Of a DNA stretch of 64,000 bases, positions 62,414-64,000 are shown in pieces (position 1 is the stretch's first letter; each line of letters begins with the position of its first letter). The position numbers and the translations under genes are program-made. Source of the DNA: Campylobacter hyointestinalis subsp. hyointestinalis (lineage in GTDB: Bacteria; Campylobacterota; Campylobacteria; Campylobacterales; Campylobacteraceae); the NCBI RefSeq assembly GCF_013372145.1, contig NZ_CP053827.1:1674001-1738000 (forward strand), written 5' to 3'. Below the pieces are notes generated by a model. That model was not told where the DNA came from and ran no database searches. It saw nothing but the letters and a program-made list of their open reading frames with translations.

Positions 62414-63361
62414 TTATCCTTTGATTTTCTTCTCTTTTAAATAACTTTCTAATCTCTCATCACCTAAAACTTCATCAAATTCACTTTTGCTTCTATAATC
62501 TTTTTCTATATTGAACTCTTCTACGCTCTCAAGAAATTTTTTAAAATCAGGATTTTTATCGCTTAACTCACTCATCACAGAATAATCCAGTCTCTCCCTA
62601 AATCTCGCCCTAGCCAAAATCACGCTTTCATCAACATTTTGTGAGCTTAGACTTACAATCCCTATACCAAATGAATAGCTAAGGCGCTTGATTAAATCCA
62701 TAAGCTCCTCATCACTCTCATCGATATCAAGTGCGACCAAATAGCCCTCATTTGCCCAGCTTGAGTTACTAACAGCTTGAAAATAATACTCTCTAAAATT
62801 ACCAACACTAAGATGCTTTTTCATCTCAAAAGCGTAAATTTTAATCGGCAAAGAGTCAAATTTGCCTATAAATCTATTTAGCTCTTTTTCATAATCTCTA
62901 TACTCGAAACTCACACCAACTATATCTGGATATAGCCATTTGTCTGCGCCTTTTTGGGATTTTTTGCTACTTTCGTGATAAATCGTCTTTGTATAGGCTT
63001 TGAAATTCTCATTAAAAGAGACAAATCTACTTAAAAGCGGATGCAAATCCCTTTCGCTATAAGAAGTTTTTGACTCTTTTATCTCACTATTTTTCTCCAT
63101 TTGAGCTTCTAAATTTATAACTTGATTTTTTAGCTTTATGAGCATAGGTTTAGTAGCCACTACTTCAAAAATACTATTTGGATTTTCTTTTATATCCATA
63201 TAAATTCCAGCCCCAAAACTAGCCCACGGCGTTTTGCCATTTAAATTTAGCTCTTTAGTAAGCCCCATTTCATTGGCTATATGATACATTTTACTTGGAT
63301 TTAACGCCTCTTTTTTGCGCTCTAATATCTCCTTTGCTACCTCTATAACAGATCTTGCCAT
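62414..63361 (-). CDS. HrgA-like protein (HARE-HTH plus nuclease-fold domain)
   Basis: The 315-residue protein starts with a HARE-type winged helix (AKEILERKKEALNPSKMYHIANEMGLTKELNLNGKTPWASFGAGIYMDI) and continues with a domain seen in COG2958/HrgA proteins (DIVGVSFEYRDY, KIYAFEMKKHLSVGNFREYYFQAVSNSSWANEGYLVA). FEMK and the preceding Asp resemble a PD-(D/E)xK nuclease core. In H. pylori, hrgA replaces a restriction gene. The NimA-like gene follows by 2 bases. Confidence 0.75.
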   Translation of the reverse strand: MARSVIEVAKEILERKKEALNPSKMYHIANEMGLTKELNLNGKTPWASFGAGIYMDIKENPNSIFEVVATKPMLIKLKNQVINLEAQMEKNSEIKESKTSYSERDLHPLLSRFVSFNENFKAYTKTIYHESSKKSQKGADKWLYPDIVGVSFEYRDYEKELNRFIGKFDSLPIKIYAFEMKKHLSVGNFREYYFQAVSNSSWANEGYLVALDIDESDEELMDLIKRLSYSFGIGIVSLSSQNVDESVILARARFRERLDYSVMSELSDKNPDFKKFLESVEEFNIEKDYRSKSEFDEVLGDERLESYLKEKKIKG

Positions 63362-63400
63362 ATTAATCTTCCTTTTTATTTTTTAAATTATCTAAATATT

Positions 63401-63469
63401 CTAGCTTCCAAATAAAAATGACTGCCAAGGTGTTTTGCCACTTAAATTTAGTTCATCGGTTAATCCAAA
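63401..63469 (-). pseudogene. Fragment of a second HrgA-like gene
   Basis: A 22-residue frame reads GLTDELNLSGKTPWQSFLFGS and then stops. It closely matches residues of the neighbouring HrgA-like protein (GLTKELNLNGKTPWASFGAG). It is a remnant of a duplicated or replaced copy, now lying just upstream of the intact gene. Confidence 0.7.
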
Positions 63470-63495
63470 TTACCATTATAACACGCTTTGCTATA

Positions 63496-64000
63496 TTAAT
63501 ACCTAACCCCATTTTGTTTCAAAAAGTCTCTTAAGTCGTCGTATTCGGCGTTTGTAAAGTATCGCCATTTGCCCTCGCCCAGTTGATCTAGGCTAACACG
63601 ACCGAAGCTAACGCGTTTTAGATCCATAACCTCTAAATCAAAATACCCAAAAAATCTTCTTAATTCGCGGTTTTGTCCCTCGTTTATGATGACTTTTAGC
63701 CTTGTATATCCGCCGCTAAAACTGATGATTTTATACGCTAAGAAGGGTTTAAAATCCATAGAAATTTGCTTTGTTCTAGCGTGAGCACCTTTTGTAGCGT
63801 CTTTAGCAAAAAAGCCTTCGGTCATAGCAGTGATCACGTTTGGAGTTATCTCGCCTTTGATTTTTAGGTAGTATTCACGTTCTATATCGCTTCCCATAAG
63901 GGCTTCGGCGATCGCAGGAGCGTCAGTAAGAAGCAAAAGCCCCTCACTAGCAAAATCCAGCCTACCTATACTTATAAATTTAGAAAATCCATGCGGAAGA
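63496..64000 (-). CDS. rRNA pseudouridine synthase, RsuA/RluB family (partial)
   Basis: The gene continues beyond the window. The visible ~167 residues include ISIGRLDFASEGLLLLTDA, where the Asp in GRLD is catalytic, and EYYLKIKGE and INEGQNRELRRFFGYFDLEVMDLKRVSFG, the conserved RluB/RsuA-type blocks. It converts uridine to pseudouridine in rRNA. The stop is at 63496; the start is missing. Confidence 0.88.
   Translation of the reverse strand, partial: LPHGFSKFISIGRLDFASEGLLLLTDAPAIAEALMGSDIEREYYLKIKGEITPNVITAMTEGFFAKDATKGAHARTKQISMDFKPFLAYKIISFSGGYTRLKVIINEGQNRELRRFFGYFDLEVMDLKRVSFGRVSLDQLGEGKWRYFTNAEYDDLRDFLKQNGVRY

Overview
The window is AT-rich, gene-dense DNA that reads as a Campylobacter chromosome, most likely from the fetus/hyointestinalis side of the genus. 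The evidence is the flgE, pyrG-recJ, secG-frr-pyrE and flavin-dependent thyX genes, the absence of classical thyA, GG-N10-GC sigma-54 signals, long poly-G tracts and the protein families seen. The species is inference.

Region 1 (1-34.4 kb) is mostly core genome: a PP-loop tRNA-modification-type protein, radical SAM enzymes, transporters, ilvD, pyrG-recJ, nhaA, flgE, dapF-coaE-ridA, purM, rarA, tpx and the secG-deacetylase-frr-pyrE-RDD operon. It is interrupted by a complete-looking IS607-family element (serine recombinase plus TnpB, about 5.2-7.2 kb). A chemoreceptor gene has a poly-G9 tract at its start. Two genes (coaE and an orphan membrane protein after ilvD) have no ATG/GTG/TTG at the expected start but do have ATA.

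Region 2 (34.6-37.3 kb) and region 4 (51.8-62.4 kb) are accessory redox clusters: flavodoxin-like oxidoreductases, a carboxymuconolactone decarboxylase-like protein, a cupin, SDR, aldo/keto reductase, cytochrome-like protein, nucleotide-exchange-type transporter, GMC oxidoreductase and nitroreductase. The first operon of each starts from a TTGACA-N19-TATAAT promoter with a nearly identical spacer. This geometry is typical of MerR-family activation, and a MerR regulator with a Cys at residue 54 (as in NmlR/AdhR-type aldehyde or electrophile sensors) is encoded at 57.3-57.7 kb. I infer one electrophile-response regulon, now split by mobile DNA. Several of its enzymes carry twin-arginine leaders placed about 35 residues ahead of the normal family start, and many of its genes are broken by single-base changes in A or T runs.

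Region 3 (37.4-50.7 kb) is at least two accreted integrative elements next to a tRNA cluster. The distal one has a broken integrase, a 777-residue protein with barnase/EndoU/colicin-E5-like (PBECR/DUF3519) nuclease sequence, a toxin-antitoxin remnant and orphan genes. The proximal one has an AlpA-like regulator, a RepA-like ATPase, a MOBP-type relaxase with an RP4-like nic sequence (TATCCTGC) just upstream, a three-gene toxin-antitoxin operon and an intact tyrosine integrase. A 75-bp perfect direct repeat flanks most of that module. tRNA genes for Ala, Gly, Leu, Cys and Ser follow.

The right end (60.5-64 kb) holds a small exported protein with five Lys-Cys-Gly motifs next to a DoxX protein. 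This recalls copper-binding bufferin/HvfA operons but lacks the modifying enzyme. Next come a nitroreductase, a decayed NimA-like gene, an HrgA-like protein with a remnant second copy, and the end of an rRNA pseudouridine synthase gene.
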